Below, piece by piece: positions 50,994 to 59,728 of a stretch of 64,000 bases of DNA. Source of the stretch: Prauserella flavalba. Lineage in GTDB: Bacteria; Actinomycetota; Actinomycetes; Mycobacteriales; Pseudonocardiaceae. The stretch is from positions 868,001-932,000 of the forward strand of contig NZ_MASU01000005.1 in the NCBI RefSeq assembly GCF_003202235.1, given 5' to 3'. Numbering within the stretch: the first letter of the stretch is position 1; each line of letters opens with the position of its first letter. The notes under the pieces were generated by a model. It was not told where the DNA came from, did no database searches, and saw only the letters and a list, made by a program, of their open reading frames with translations. The translations under genes and the position numbers were made by a program.

Positions 50994-52219
50994 ACACACC
51001 GGACACTCCCCTCGCCGGCCTGCGCATCGTGGAGTGCGCGACGTTCGTGGCGGGCCCCTCCGGCGGGATGGCGCTGGCGCAGCTCGGCGCCGAGGTCATC
51101 CGCGTCGACCTGCCGCAGGGCGGTGGCGACCACGGACGCTGGCCGGTCGCGCCCAGCGGCGCGAGCCTCTACTGGAACAACCTCAACAAGGGCAAGCGCT
51201 CCGTCGCGCTCGACTTCCGCACGCCCGAGGGCCGCGAACTGCTCACCGCGCTCGCCACGGCCGAAGGGCCGGCCAACGGCATCTACCTCGACAACGTCGC
51301 CGGGCGCACCCGGTTGCGCTACGACGAGCTGACCGAGCGGCGGCGCGACGTGATCCACGTGCACGTCCAGGGCAAACCGGACGGCAAGCCCGCCGTGGAC
51401 TACACGGCCAACGCCGAGGTCGGCGTCCCGGACATGACGGGCCCGCAGGACCACGCCGCTCCCGTCAATCACGTGCTGCCGGCGTGGGACTTCCTCACCG
51501 GCATGACCGCCGCGACCGGCGTGCTCGCGGCGCTGCACCGGCGCGCCGCGACCGGCGAGGGCTCGGGCATCGCGGTCGCACTGTCCGACGTCGCGCTCGC
51601 GGCGGTGGGCAACCTCGGCTGGCTGGCCGAGGCGCGCTTCGCGGGCCGGGGCAGGCCGCGGCACGGCAACCACACGTTCGGCAGCTTCGGCGTGGACTTC
51701 CCCACCGCCGACGGCAGGCGGGTGATGGTGCTGGCGCTGACGCCCGGCCAGTGGGACGCCCTGTGCGCGGCGACCGGCACCACGGAGGTGTTCAAGGCAC
51801 TGGAACCCGTCTTCGACGCCGACCTCAGCACCGAGTCCGACCGCTACCGGCTCCGCGACACGATCGAGGCGATCCTGCGCCCGTGGTTCGAAGGCCGCGG
51901 GCTCGCCGAGATCGGCGAACGCCTCGACCACGCCAGGGTGCTGTGGGGCCCGTACCGGGACACCCACGAGGCCGCGACCCTCGCCCTGGCCGACCCGGGC
52001 TCGATCGTCACCGAGATCGACCAGCCTGGTGTCGGAGCGATGGCCGCCTCCGCCGGGCCGCTGCGCTGGTCCGGCAGCACCCAGCCCCCTCGGCCCGCTC
52101 CCCTGCTCGGCGCCGACACCGACGAGGTGCTGAGCAGGGACCTCGGCCTGTCCGCCGCGGAGCTGGGCAGATTGCACGACGCCGGGCTGGTGTCCGGCCC
52201 CGCCCCCAGCGAACACTGA
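50990..52219 (+). CDS. Family III CoA transferase, 2-methylfumaryl-CoA isomerase (Mct)-like
   Basis: CaiB/BaiF-type CoA transferase of 409 residues. 'IVECATFVAGPSGGMALAQL', 'YWNNLNKGKRSVALDFRTPE', 'VDYTANAEVGVPDMTGP' and 'VNHVLPAWDFLTGMTAATGV' correspond closely, as I remember it, to mesaconyl-C1-CoA:C4-CoA transferase (2-methylfumaryl-CoA isomerase) of the 3-hydroxypropionate bicycle. The Asp of AWDF is the expected catalytic residue that forms the acyl anhydride. Here it probably moves CoA within or between substrates of the pathway. It overlaps the hydratase stop by 4 bp (GTGA). Confidence 0.85.
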   Translation: MNTPDTPLAGLRIVECATFVAGPSGGMALAQLGAEVIRVDLPQGGGDHGRWPVAPSGASLYWNNLNKGKRSVALDFRTPEGRELLTALATAEGPANGIYLDNVAGRTRLRYDELTERRRDVIHVHVQGKPDGKPAVDYTANAEVGVPDMTGPQDHAAPVNHVLPAWDFLTGMTAATGVLAALHRRAATGEGSGIAVALSDVALAAVGNLGWLAEARFAGRGRPRHGNHTFGSFGVDFPTADGRRVMVLALTPGQWDALCAATGTTEVFKALEPVFDADLSTESDRYRLRDTIEAILRPWFEGRGLAEIGERLDHARVLWGPYRDTHEAATLALADPGSIVTEIDQPGVGAMAASAGPLRWSGSTQPPRPAPLLGADTDEVLSRDLGLSAAELGRLHDAGLVSGPAPSEH

Positions 52220-52252
52220 GACGACAGACAACGGAAGGGAACGCAAACGACC

Positions 52253-52993
52253 ATGGCGCTACTGGACGGCAGGACCGCGGTGATCACCGGCGCGGCGCAG
52301 GGCATCGGCTTCGCCATCGCCGAGCAGTTCGTGCGGGAGGGAGCGAAGGTCGTGCTCGGCGACCTCGACCTGGACGCCGCACGTGCCGCCGCCGACAAGC
52401 TCGGCGGGCCCGAGGTGGCCGTCGCCGTCCGCTGCGACGTCACCGTTGCGTCCGAAGTGGACACCCTGCTCAACACGGCGCTGGAGACCTTCGGCGCGCT
52501 CGACGTGCTGGTGAACAACGCGGGCATCACGCGCGACGCCACGATGCGCACCATGACCGAGGAGCAGTTCGACCAGGTCATCGACGTGCACCTGAAGGGC
52601 ACCTGGAACGGCACCCGCAAGGCCGCGGCGATCATGCGGGAGCGCAAGCGCGGCGCGATCGTCAACATCTCCTCGCTGTCGGGCAAGGTCGGCATGGTCG
52701 GCCAGACCAACTACTCGGCGGCCAAGGCGGGCATCGTGGGACTGAGCAAGGCCGCGGCCAAGGAGATGGCCCACCACGGCGTGCGCGTCAACGCCATCCA
52801 GCCCGGCCTGATCCGCTCGGCGATGACCGAGGCCATGCCGCAGAAGGCGTGGGACCAGAAGATGGCCGAGATCCCCATGCAGCGCCCGGGCGAGGTGTCC
52901 GAGGTCGCGAGCGTCGCCCTCTTCCTCGCCAGCGACCTCTCCTCCTACATGACCGGCACGGTGCTGGAGGTCACCGGCGGCCGGTTCATGTGA
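52253..52993 (+). CDS. FabG-like SDR, probable 3-hydroxyacyl-CoA dehydrogenase
   Basis: Classical SDR of 246 residues. TGAAQGIG binds the nucleotide near 12-19, '[20 protein letters not shown]' is near 85, a serine sits in '[20 protein letters not shown]' near 140 with YSAAK as Tyr-x3-Lys, and the C-terminus '[14 protein letters not shown]' is FabG-like. Asp in '[12 protein letters not shown]' suggests NAD(H) preference. In this operon it should oxidise a 3-hydroxyacyl-CoA to 3-oxoacyl-CoA for the thiolase. ATG 52253; a 33-bp gap separates it from the CoA transferase. Confidence 0.88.
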   Translation: MALLDGRTAVITGAAQGIGFAIAEQFVREGAKVVLGDLDLDAARAAADKLGGPEVAVAVRCDVTVASEVDTLLNTALETFGALDVLVNNAGITRDATMRTMTEEQFDQVIDVHLKGTWNGTRKAAAIMRERKRGAIVNISSLSGKVGMVGQTNYSAAKAGIVGLSKAAAKEMAHHGVRVNAIQPGLIRSAMTEAMPQKAWDQKMAEIPMQRPGEVSEVASVALFLASDLSSYMTGTVLEVTGGRFM

Positions 52994-53026
52994 GCCGGTC
53001 TCGACGACAGCGAAAGGTGAAAGACC

Positions 53027-54241
53027 ATGCGTGACGCGGTGATCTGCGAACCGGTGCGAACCCCGATCGGCCGCTTCGGCGGCTCGCTCAAGAGCCTGAC
53101 GGCCGCGGAGCTCGGCGAGGCCGTGCTGCGCGGCCTGCTCGACCGGACCGGGCTCGACCCGGCCGCGGTCGACGAGGTGATCCTCGGCCACTGTTACCCC
53201 AACAGCGAGGCGCCGGCGATCGGCAGGGTCGTCGCCCTCAACGCGGGCCTGCCCATCACGGTGTCCGGCCTCCAGGTGGACCGCCGGTGCGGCTCCGGCC
53301 TGCAGTCCGTGGTGCAGGCGGCGATGCAGGTGCAGGCGGGCGCCAGCGACGTGATCATCGCCGGTGGCGCCGAGAGCATGAGCAACGTGCCCTTCTACTC
53401 CACCGACATGCGCTGGGGCGTCAAGGGTCCCGGCGTGACGCTGCACGACGGGCTGGCCCGCGGTCGTGTCACCGCGGGCGGGCGCCACCACCCGGTGCCG
53501 GGCGGCATGCTGGAGACGGCGGAGAACCTGCGCCGCGAGTACAGCATTCCCCGCGAGGAGCAGGATCGGCTCGCGCTCACCTCGCACCAGCGGGCCGTGG
53601 CCGCACAGCAATCGGGCGTGTTCGCCGAGGAGATCGTTCCGGTGACCGTCAGTTCCCGCAAGGGCGACGTCGTGGTGGACACCGACGAGCACCCCCGCGC
53701 CGACGCGTCACTGGAGACCCTCGCCGGGCTGCGCCCGGTGCTGGGCAAGCAGGACCCGGACGCGACGGTCACCGCGGGCAACGCCAGCGGGCAGAACGAC
53801 GCGGCCGCGGTGTGCGTCGTGACCCACCCCGACCGCGCCGCCGAACTGGGCCTGCGGCCGCTGGCCCGCCTCGTGTCCTGGGGCGTCGCGGGTGTCGGCC
53901 CGGAGGTCATGGGCATCGGGCCGGTGCCCGCGACCGAGGCCGCGCTCGGCCGGGCCGGGCTCAGCCTGTCCGATATGGACCTCATCGAGCTGAACGAGGC
54001 CTTCGCCGCGCAGGTGCTGGCCTGCACCCGCGAATGGAAGTTCGGCGAGAGCGACTTCGAGCGGCTCAACGTCCACGGCTCGGGCATCTCGCTCGGCCAC
54101 CCCGTCGGTGCCACCGGCACCCGGATCCTGGCGACGCTCACCAGGGAGCTGCAGCGCCGGGAGGCCCGCTACGGGCTGGAGACCATGTGCATCGGCGGCG
54201 GGCAGGGCCTCGCCGCGATCTTCGAAAGGGTGGCCGCGTGA
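53027..54241 (+). CDS. Thiolase (acetyl-CoA C-acyltransferase)
   Basis: Degradative-type thiolase of 404 residues. The nucleophilic Cys lies in 'LQVDRRCGSGLQSVVQAAMQ' near 90, 'LIELNEAFAAQVLACTREW' near 320 holds the NEAFA motif, the catalytic His is in 'NVHGSGISLGHPVGATGTRI' near 355 and the second Cys in 'LETMCIGGGQGLAAIFE' near 390. It cleaves a 3-oxoacyl-CoA with CoA. The MaoC gene start overlaps its stop (GTGA). The ribosome site is GAAAGG. Confidence 0.92.
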   Translation: MRDAVICEPVRTPIGRFGGSLKSLTAAELGEAVLRGLLDRTGLDPAAVDEVILGHCYPNSEAPAIGRVVALNAGLPITVSGLQVDRRCGSGLQSVVQAAMQVQAGASDVIIAGGAESMSNVPFYSTDMRWGVKGPGVTLHDGLARGRVTAGGRHHPVPGGMLETAENLRREYSIPREEQDRLALTSHQRAVAAQQSGVFAEEIVPVTVSSRKGDVVVDTDEHPRADASLETLAGLRPVLGKQDPDATVTAGNASGQNDAAAVCVVTHPDRAAELGLRPLARLVSWGVAGVGPEVMGIGPVPATEAALGRAGLSLSDMDLIELNEAFAAQVLACTREWKFGESDFERLNVHGSGISLGHPVGATGTRILATLTRELQRREARYGLETMCIGGGQGLAAIFERVAA

Positions 54242-54696
54242 GCCCCACCGTCCTGACCTCGCTCGACGACGTCCGTGCCAGGCTCGGCACCGAGCTGGGC
54301 CCTACGGAGTGGGAACCGGTCACGCAGGAGCGGATCGACGCGTTCGCCGAGCTGACCGGCGACCACCAGTGGATCCACGTCGACGTCGAGCGTGCCGCCA
54401 CCGGCCCGTTCGGCGGCACGATCGCCCACGGCTACCTGACGCTGTCGCTGCTGCCCCTGTTCAACAAGCGGCTGTTCCGGCTCGACGCCGGATCGGCGCG
54501 GGTGAACTACGGCCTCAACAAGGTCCGGTTCCCCTCCCCCGTGCCCGCGGGCTCGCGAGTGCGCGCCACGGCCTCGTTCCTGGAGCTGCGCGACCTCGAC
54601 ACCGGTTCGCAGCTGCGGACGCAGTACGTCCTCGAGCTCGAGGGCGCCGCCAAACCGGCCTGCGTGGCCGAATCCGTCACCCTCATCCTGCCCTGA
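54238..54696 (+). CDS. MaoC-family (R)-specific enoyl-CoA hydratase
   Basis: Hot-dog-fold dehydratase of 152 residues. The hydratase 2 motif 'AELTGDHQWIHVDVERAATG' near 40-58 provides the catalytic Asp and His, and 'GGTIAHGYLTLSLLPLFNKR' follows near 60. 'VNYGLNKVRFPSPVPAGSRV' is the second strand pair. It hydrates 2-enoyl-CoA. The operon thus has two candidate hydratases (this and the crotonase-like protein). GTG 54238 overlaps the thiolase stop, so translation is coupled. Confidence 0.9.
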   Translation: MSPTVLTSLDDVRARLGTELGPTEWEPVTQERIDAFAELTGDHQWIHVDVERAATGPFGGTIAHGYLTLSLLPLFNKRLFRLDAGSARVNYGLNKVRFPSPVPAGSRVRATASFLELRDLDTGSQLRTQYVLELEGAAKPACVAESVTLILP

Positions 54697-54722
54697 CCCG
54701 TCCCTTCGAAGGAGTTTCTCTC

Positions 54723-55919
54723 ATGGCCCGCCTTGCGCAGACCGCTGGTTTGACCGATGTGCAGCAGGAGATTGTGTCCACGGTGCGGGGGTTCGTGGAT
54801 AAGGAGATCGTTCCGTGTGCGCAGGAGCTGGAGCGTGGGGATGTGTATCCGGCGGACATTGTGGCGGGGATGCGGGAGATGGGCCTGTTCGGGCTGATGA
54901 TCCCGGAGGAGTTTGGTGGGTTGGGTGAGTCGCTGCTGACGTATGCGCTGGTGGTGGAGGAGATCGCGCGGGGGTGGATGAGTGTGTCGGGGGTGATCAA
55001 CACGCATTTCATCGTGGCGTACATGATTTCCCGGCACGGTACCGAGGAGCAGAAGCGGTATTTCCTGCCCAGGATGGCCACGGGGGAGGTGCGGGGGGCG
55101 TTTTCGATGTCGGAGCCGGATCTGGGGTCGGATGTGGCGGCGATCAAGACTCGTGCCCGGCGGGATGGGGACGAGTACGTCATCGATGGGGCGAAGATGT
55201 GGCTGACCAATGGGGGCACGTCGAATTTGATCGCGGTGCTGGCCCGGACGGAGGAGGGGGCGGAGAAGCCGCATCGGAATTTGACGGCGTTGTTGGTGGA
55301 GAAGCCGGAGGGCTATGGGGAGGTGGCGCCGGGGCTGACGATTCCGGGCAAGATCGACAAGATGGGTTACAAGGGGGTGGATACCACCGAGGCGGTGTTT
55401 GACGGGTTCCGGGTGCCTGCCTCCCGGGTGCTGGGGGAGGCGCCGGGCCGGGGGTTCGGGTTCATGATGGACGGTATTGAGGTGGGGCGGGTGAACGTGG
55501 CGGCGCGGGCGTGTGGGATCGCGATCCGGGCGTTCGAGCTGGCGGTGGAGTATGCCCAGCAGCGTCGCACGTTCGGTAAGCCGATCGCTGAGCATCAGGC
55601 GATCGCGTTCAAGCTGGCGGAGATGGCCACGAAGGTGGAGGCGGCGCATTTGATGATGGTCAATGCGGCGCGGTTGAAGGATGCGGGGGCGCGTAACGAT
55701 GTGGAGGCGGGGATGGCGAAGCTGCTCGCGTCGGAGTATTGCGCGGAGGTGACCCAGGAGGCGTTCCGTATTCATGGTGGTTACGGCTATTCCAAGGAGT
55801 ATGAGATCGAGCGGCTGATGCGTGAGGCGCCGTTCCTGCTCATCGGGGAGGGCACCAGCGAGATCCAGAAGACGATCATCAGCCGCGGCCTGCTCCGCGA
55901 ATACAAAACCAAGAACTGA
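54723..55919 (+). CDS. Acyl-CoA dehydrogenase with aberrant codon usage
   Basis: FAD-dependent acyl-CoA dehydrogenase of 398 residues. 'MGLFGLMIPEEFGGLGESLL' near 55, 'AFSMSEPDLGSDVAAIKTRA' near 128, 'MWLTNGGTSNLIAVLARTEE' near 160, and 'EYCAEVTQEAFRIHGGYGYS' with the final 'LIGEGTSEIQKTIISRGLL' near 375 are standard. The catalytic Glu is expected near 'EYEIERLMREAP'. It introduces the first double bond in the pathway. Codons between about 54750 and 55830 favour GGG, GTG, GAT, GGT and CGG over the C-ending codons of every neighbour, suggesting separate origin. The ribosome site is GAAGGAG. Confidence 0.92.
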   Translation: MARLAQTAGLTDVQQEIVSTVRGFVDKEIVPCAQELERGDVYPADIVAGMREMGLFGLMIPEEFGGLGESLLTYALVVEEIARGWMSVSGVINTHFIVAYMISRHGTEEQKRYFLPRMATGEVRGAFSMSEPDLGSDVAAIKTRARRDGDEYVIDGAKMWLTNGGTSNLIAVLARTEEGAEKPHRNLTALLVEKPEGYGEVAPGLTIPGKIDKMGYKGVDTTEAVFDGFRVPASRVLGEAPGRGFGFMMDGIEVGRVNVAARACGIAIRAFELAVEYAQQRRTFGKPIAEHQAIAFKLAEMATKVEAAHLMMVNAARLKDAGARNDVEAGMAKLLASEYCAEVTQEAFRIHGGYGYSKEYEIERLMREAPFLLIGEGTSEIQKTIISRGLLREYKTKN

Positions 55920-55957
55920 CCCCCCCACCGCGGTGACCCTCACCGCGGTGACCCCAC

Positions 55958-56012
55958 TGCGGTGAAGGCCACCATGCCTGCGTTCAACGCAGTGAAGGTG
56001 GCCTTCACTGCG
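55958..56012. repeat. Palindromic intergenic repeat, copy 3 (convergent junction)
   Basis: GTGAAGGCCACC (55962-55973) pairs perfectly with GGTGGCCTTCAC (55997-56008), with outer bases nearly complementary. The loop holds TGCG-TTCAA-CGCA at 55979-55991. A short direct repeat CCGCGGTGACCC just upstream looks like a partial duplication of the outer arm. It lies between the converging acyl-CoA dehydrogenase and STAS genes. Confidence 0.88.
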
Positions 56013-56033
56013 GTCGGCCGGCCTCCGGGGGGC

Positions 56034-56366
56034 TTAGTGCTCCAGGCCGTTGTGGCGGACGTCGAGCACCTGGTCGAGTCCGGTCACCTCGAGGCCGCGG
56101 CGCACGCCGGCGTGGGCCACGACGACCCGGAACGGAACACCCTTCTCCTCGCAGCGCTGGTGGGTCTTCACGAGGGTGCTCAGCCCGGAGGACGACAGGA
56201 AGGTCACGTCCGACAGGTCGGCCACGACGGCCATCGGCGGCGCCGCGGTGGAACACGCGTCCGCGAGGGCGCTGTCGAGTTGGTCGACGGTGCTCAGGTC
56301 CACCTCGCCCTGCGTGCGAACGATGAAGGCATCGGCGGCCCGCTCGGTGGTGATCAGCAGCTGCAT
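56034..56366 (-). CDS. STAS-domain anti-sigma factor antagonist
   Basis: A 110-residue STAS protein like SpoIIAA/RsbV. 'FIVRTQGEVDLSTVDQLDSA' near 15 and 'VADLSDVTFLSSSGLSTLVK' near 48-67 contain the conserved region in which a Ser is phosphorylated by an anti-sigma kinase. Unphosphorylated, it would bind the anti-sigma factor. The SpoIIE-type phosphatase gene 88 bp upstream on the same strand is the natural partner for dephosphorylation. No kinase or sigma factor gene is nearby. ATG 56366. Confidence 0.9.
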   Translation of the reverse strand: MQLLITTERAADAFIVRTQGEVDLSTVDQLDSALADACSTAAPPMAVVADLSDVTFLSSSGLSTLVKTHQRCEEKGVPFRVVVAHAGVRRGLEVTGLDQVLDVRHNGLEH

Positions 56367-56454
56367 GGTGCGCTCCGTCGTGACGTGAAGCCGCCCGCCC
56401 GTTCTCGCGGCTTGCCCAGGATGCACTGTTCTACCACGGAATCCGGGCGGGACC

Positions 56455-58764
56455 TCAGCGGCGCGGCCCGCCGGGAACACGGATCACGATGAGGCAGGTG
56501 TCGTCGTCCGTGTCGGCCGTCGCGTGGCCGAGCAACCGGTCGCTGAAATCCTCGACGTCGGTGCCGCCGTCGGCCGCGACGCGGGCGAGGCGATCGAGGC
56601 TCTCGTCGAGCAGCACGCCCCGCCGTTCGATCAGCCCGTCGGTGTAGAGGACCAGCGTGTCGCCCTCCCGCAGCGCGGTCGTGGTCTCCTCGAAGTCGGC
56701 GTCCGGGTCCGCGCCCAGCATCATCCCGTGCGGCTCCGCGAGAACGGCGGCGCTCCCGTCCCGCACCAGCACGGGCGGAAGGTGACCCGCGCGCGCCCAC
56801 CGCAGCTGTCGCGCCGCCGGGTCGTAGAGCCCGCACAGCACGGTGCCGTTGGTCCGGTTGCCGGTGAACGTGGTGGCGTTGAGCCAGGCCAGCAGTTGCC
56901 CCGGGCCGGCGCCGGTGCTCGCCAGGCCACGCAACGCACTGCGCAACGCCACCATGCCCTGTGCGGCGTCGATGCCGTGCCCGGCGACATCGCCGATCAC
57001 GAGCAGCGCCTGGTCGCCCGGCAGCGCCACGACGTCGTACCAGTCGCCGCCCACCGCGTGCTCGGACTCGGCGGGCCGGTAGCGCACGGCGATGTCGAGC
57101 CCGGCGACGTGCACCGGCCCCGCGGCTATCGGCATGATCGCGTGCTGCAGCTCGCGGACGATCCGGTACTGCTGCTGGGCCCGCTGCTCGGTGTCGGCGA
57201 GCCGGTCCTGCGTGGCGGCAAGCGCCACCTGGCTGTGGTACTGCGCGGAGAGGTCCTGGTAGATCCCGCGCACCGCCACGAGCGTGCCGTTGTCGGCCAC
57301 GACGGGCTCGCCGTGCGCGCGAACCTGCCGGAGGGTCCCCTCGGGGCGGATCAACCGGAAGGTCGCGGTCACCGGGCGGCGCTGCAACAGCGTCGACTGG
57401 AAGTGCTCGACGATGGGCGTGTCCTCCGGATGGACGTGTTCGGCGAGTTCCGCCCAGCCCACCGCCCCCTCCGCGCGCGCGATGCCGAACAGGACGAACG
57501 TCTGGTCCGTCCAGGTGGTCTCGCCCGTGACGAGGCTGTGTTCCCAGCCGCCGAGCCCGCCGAGCCGCTGGATGTCGCTGAGCAGCGAGGCCAGCCGGTC
57601 GGCGTCCGTCCCGGGACGCCAGTCGATGAGCAGGCCGTCGAGGAACGGCACGATGCGCACGGTCACCTCGGCCGCGCCAGCAGCCTCCCCCGTCGCGCTC
57701 GACGGGATGCGCTCCAGCCGGCAGGGCACCCCGGTGCGCAGCACCTCGGTCGCGCGGTCGAGGATGCCGTACACGGTGAGCATGGGGTACGCGCGCACGA
57801 GGCTCCGGCCCACGAGCTGCCGGTGCGTGCGGCCGGCGGGATCGGTGAAGCCCGCCGCCACGTGGGTGATCTCGAAGTCCGGCTGCTCGCCGGGTTCGCC
57901 CCGCAACGGCTGTACCAGCAGGCCGCTGTCGAGCACCGCGCCGAGCCACGTGTTCTCCGGCCGTCCGGACGGGGTGCGGGCGCCGGCCACGAAGCTCGAC
58001 GCGAGCACGTGCGCGGTGACCTCGGCCAGTGTCGCCAGCCTGCGCCGCACGCTCGGCGGCACGGCGTGGTCGTCGCCCGCCCACACGACCTCCAGCACGC
58101 CCAGCAGCGCCGCCGGGCCCCGCACGGGCAGTACAGCCCGTGCGCCGCCGGCCCACGGGCTGAGCGGCTGCTCGGCGACGGGCAGCGGCCCGGTGAGCCA
58201 CAGTGGCTGTCCCTGCTGGGCCACGCGCTGGGCGAAGGAGTCCATCTGCGGGGGGATGCGGCGCCATCGGCTCGTTTCCAGCGCGCTGAGCCCGGATCCG
58301 GCGACGAACTCCAGCGCACCGTCGGGTTGCAGCTGCCACAGCGCGGCCGCGGCGGCCTCGGTCAGCTGCAGCACCTGGGCGAGTAGCGCGTCGCCCAGCT
58401 CGCGCTGCTCCCCCGCGGGTTCGTCGGGTGCCTCGGGGGGCCGCGCCGGTGGCGGTCCGGGCTCCCCGCCGGTGAGCTGCGTCCTGCCGGCGCCGACCGG
58501 CTCGCCGATGACGTCGGCCGCGAGCTCGACGGCCTTCACCCCGGTGCGCGCGGCGAGCTCGCGGAGATGGGTGGCCGCTTCCGCGGGCGTGCAGTGCAGC
58601 TGCTCCACGAGTACGCCCTCGGCGAGGCACACGATCGCCCGTTCGGCCTGCCGGGCAGAGAGAATCTCGAGCTCTCGCTGCTGGCGTTCGATCACCGCGG
58701 CCAGGGCCAGCAGCCGCTCGTGCGGGTCGGCACCGTTGAGGTCTGCCGGTCTCTGGGCCTTCAC
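56455..58764 (-). CDS. Multidomain SpoIIE-type PP2C phosphatase (ANTAR-GAF-PAS-PP2C)
   Basis: A 769-residue regulator. An ANTAR-like N-terminal segment ('QAERAIVCLAEGVLVEQLHC', about 38-75) is followed by a GAF domain (about 125-265), a PAS-like region, and a PAS with PAC motif near 390-500 ('TATFRLIRPEGTLRQVRAHG'). The SpoIIE phosphatase domain runs from about 540 to 765 ('AVGGDWYDVVALPGDQALLV', 'IGDVAGHGIDAAQGMV', 'TLVLYTDGLIERRG'), with metal-binding Asp residues intact. It should dephosphorylate STAS antagonists such as the protein encoded next. Combining ANTAR with PP2C is unusual. GTG 58764 follows GGGGA. Confidence 0.87.
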   Translation of the reverse strand: MKAQRPADLNGADPHERLLALAAVIERQQRELEILSARQAERAIVCLAEGVLVEQLHCTPAEAATHLRELAARTGVKAVELAADVIGEPVGAGRTQLTGGEPGPPPARPPEAPDEPAGEQRELGDALLAQVLQLTEAAAAALWQLQPDGALEFVAGSGLSALETSRWRRIPPQMDSFAQRVAQQGQPLWLTGPLPVAEQPLSPWAGGARAVLPVRGPAALLGVLEVVWAGDDHAVPPSVRRRLATLAEVTAHVLASSFVAGARTPSGRPENTWLGAVLDSGLLVQPLRGEPGEQPDFEITHVAAGFTDPAGRTHRQLVGRSLVRAYPMLTVYGILDRATEVLRTGVPCRLERIPSSATGEAAGAAEVTVRIVPFLDGLLIDWRPGTDADRLASLLSDIQRLGGLGGWEHSLVTGETTWTDQTFVLFGIARAEGAVGWAELAEHVHPEDTPIVEHFQSTLLQRRPVTATFRLIRPEGTLRQVRAHGEPVVADNGTLVAVRGIYQDLSAQYHSQVALAATQDRLADTEQRAQQQYRIVRELQHAIMPIAAGPVHVAGLDIAVRYRPAESEHAVGGDWYDVVALPGDQALLVIGDVAGHGIDAAQGMVALRSALRGLASTGAGPGQLLAWLNATTFTGNRTNGTVLCGLYDPAARQLRWARAGHLPPVLVRDGSAAVLAEPHGMMLGADPDADFEETTTALREGDTLVLYTDGLIERRGVLLDESLDRLARVAADGGTDVEDFSDRLLGHATADTDDDTCLIVIRVPGGPRR

Positions 58765-58915
58765 TGGGTCCCCGTTCCGCCTGCTGCGCCGCGATTCTAC
58801 GCGACACGCGCGTGGCCACGGGTTCGCGCGAAGCGCGCCCTCCGGCCCACCGATCGTGGTCAGCACGGCGCCGACGGGGCGCGCGGCATCGAGTGTGCGG
58901 AGGGCGCCGGATCGA

Positions 58916-59728
58916 TCAGCCGTCGAGTGCGATCGACAGCACCGCGCCGTCGAACTCGCCGGGCTCGTCGAGCCCCACCGTCGCCGACGTCACCACCAGC
59001 CGTCCGTTCGTGAGGAGCACGCTCGTCGGCTGTACCGCGGGGACCTCGACGACGCGGTCGAGCGCACCCGCGGGCGAGTACCGGTGCACTCGCCCTGCGC
59101 CCCAGATCGCCGACCACACGAAGCCATCGGCGTCGACGGTCATGCCGTCCGGGCTGCCGTCCTCGACGCTCGCGAACTCGCCGCGCTGTCCCGGTTCGCC
59201 GCTCTCCGGGTCGACGGCGATGCGGTGGATCACCCCGCGGGCGCTGTCGGCGAGGTACATCGTGGTGCCGTCGGCGGTGAACGCGGGCCCGTTCGGCACG
59301 GTGAGGTCGCCGAGCACGCGGGTGACCGTCCCGTCCGGATCGGCGCGGTACAGCGAGCCGGCGCCGGGTGTGTTGTCGTAGGCCATCGACCCGGCCCAGA
59401 ACCGGCCATGCGGGTCGGCGACACCGTCGTTCATCCGCATCGGTGTCGCGGCGCCGTCCTCGGGCCGGGCGAGCCAGTGTTCGACGCCGGTGTCGCTGAG
59501 CACGGCGATGCCGGTTCCCGCGGCGGCGAGCCAGCCCCCGCCGGGGCGTGGGGCGACGGCGCCGAGCGGGACGTCCAGCTGGAGCAGCACCCGCGGTTCG
59601 CCGTCGGCGGGCAGCTCCAGCAGCCGTCCGGTGAGGATGTCGACCATGACCAGCCGGTCGCCGACGCGGCGCAGGCCCTCGCCGAGCCCGAAGCGCTCCC
59701 CCGGCCATGCCGTCCAGTGCCCGCTCAT
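58916..59728 (-). CDS. SMP-30/gluconolactonase-family lactonase
   Basis: Six-bladed beta-propeller lactonase of 270 residues. Metal ligands are recognisable as Glu in 'GLGEGLRRVGDRLVMVDILT' near 17, Asn in 'MRMNDGVADPHGRFWAGSMA' near 100, Asn in 'LTVPNGPAFTADGTTMYLAD' near 150 and Asp in 'GSPDGMTVDADGFVWSAIWG' near 195. It would hydrolyse a sugar lactone to the aldonic acid consumed by the dehydratase of this operon. ATG 59728 overlaps the kinase stop by 4 bp (ATGA). Last gene of the operon. Confidence 0.9.
   Translation of the reverse strand: MSGHWTAWPGERFGLGEGLRRVGDRLVMVDILTGRLLELPADGEPRVLLQLDVPLGAVAPRPGGGWLAAAGTGIAVLSDTGVEHWLARPEDGAATPMRMNDGVADPHGRFWAGSMAYDNTPGAGSLYRADPDGTVTRVLGDLTVPNGPAFTADGTTMYLADSARGVIHRIAVDPESGEPGQRGEFASVEDGSPDGMTVDADGFVWSAIWGAGRVHRYSPAGALDRVVEVPAVQPTSVLLTNGRLVVTSATVGLDEPGEFDGAVLSIALDG

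Noticed and set aside
54507-55943. 478-codon minus-strand frame opposite the acyl-CoA dehydrogenase
   Set aside because: It exists because of the unusual codon bias of the real gene; it is His/Arg/Pro-rich with no ribosome site or recognisable fold.
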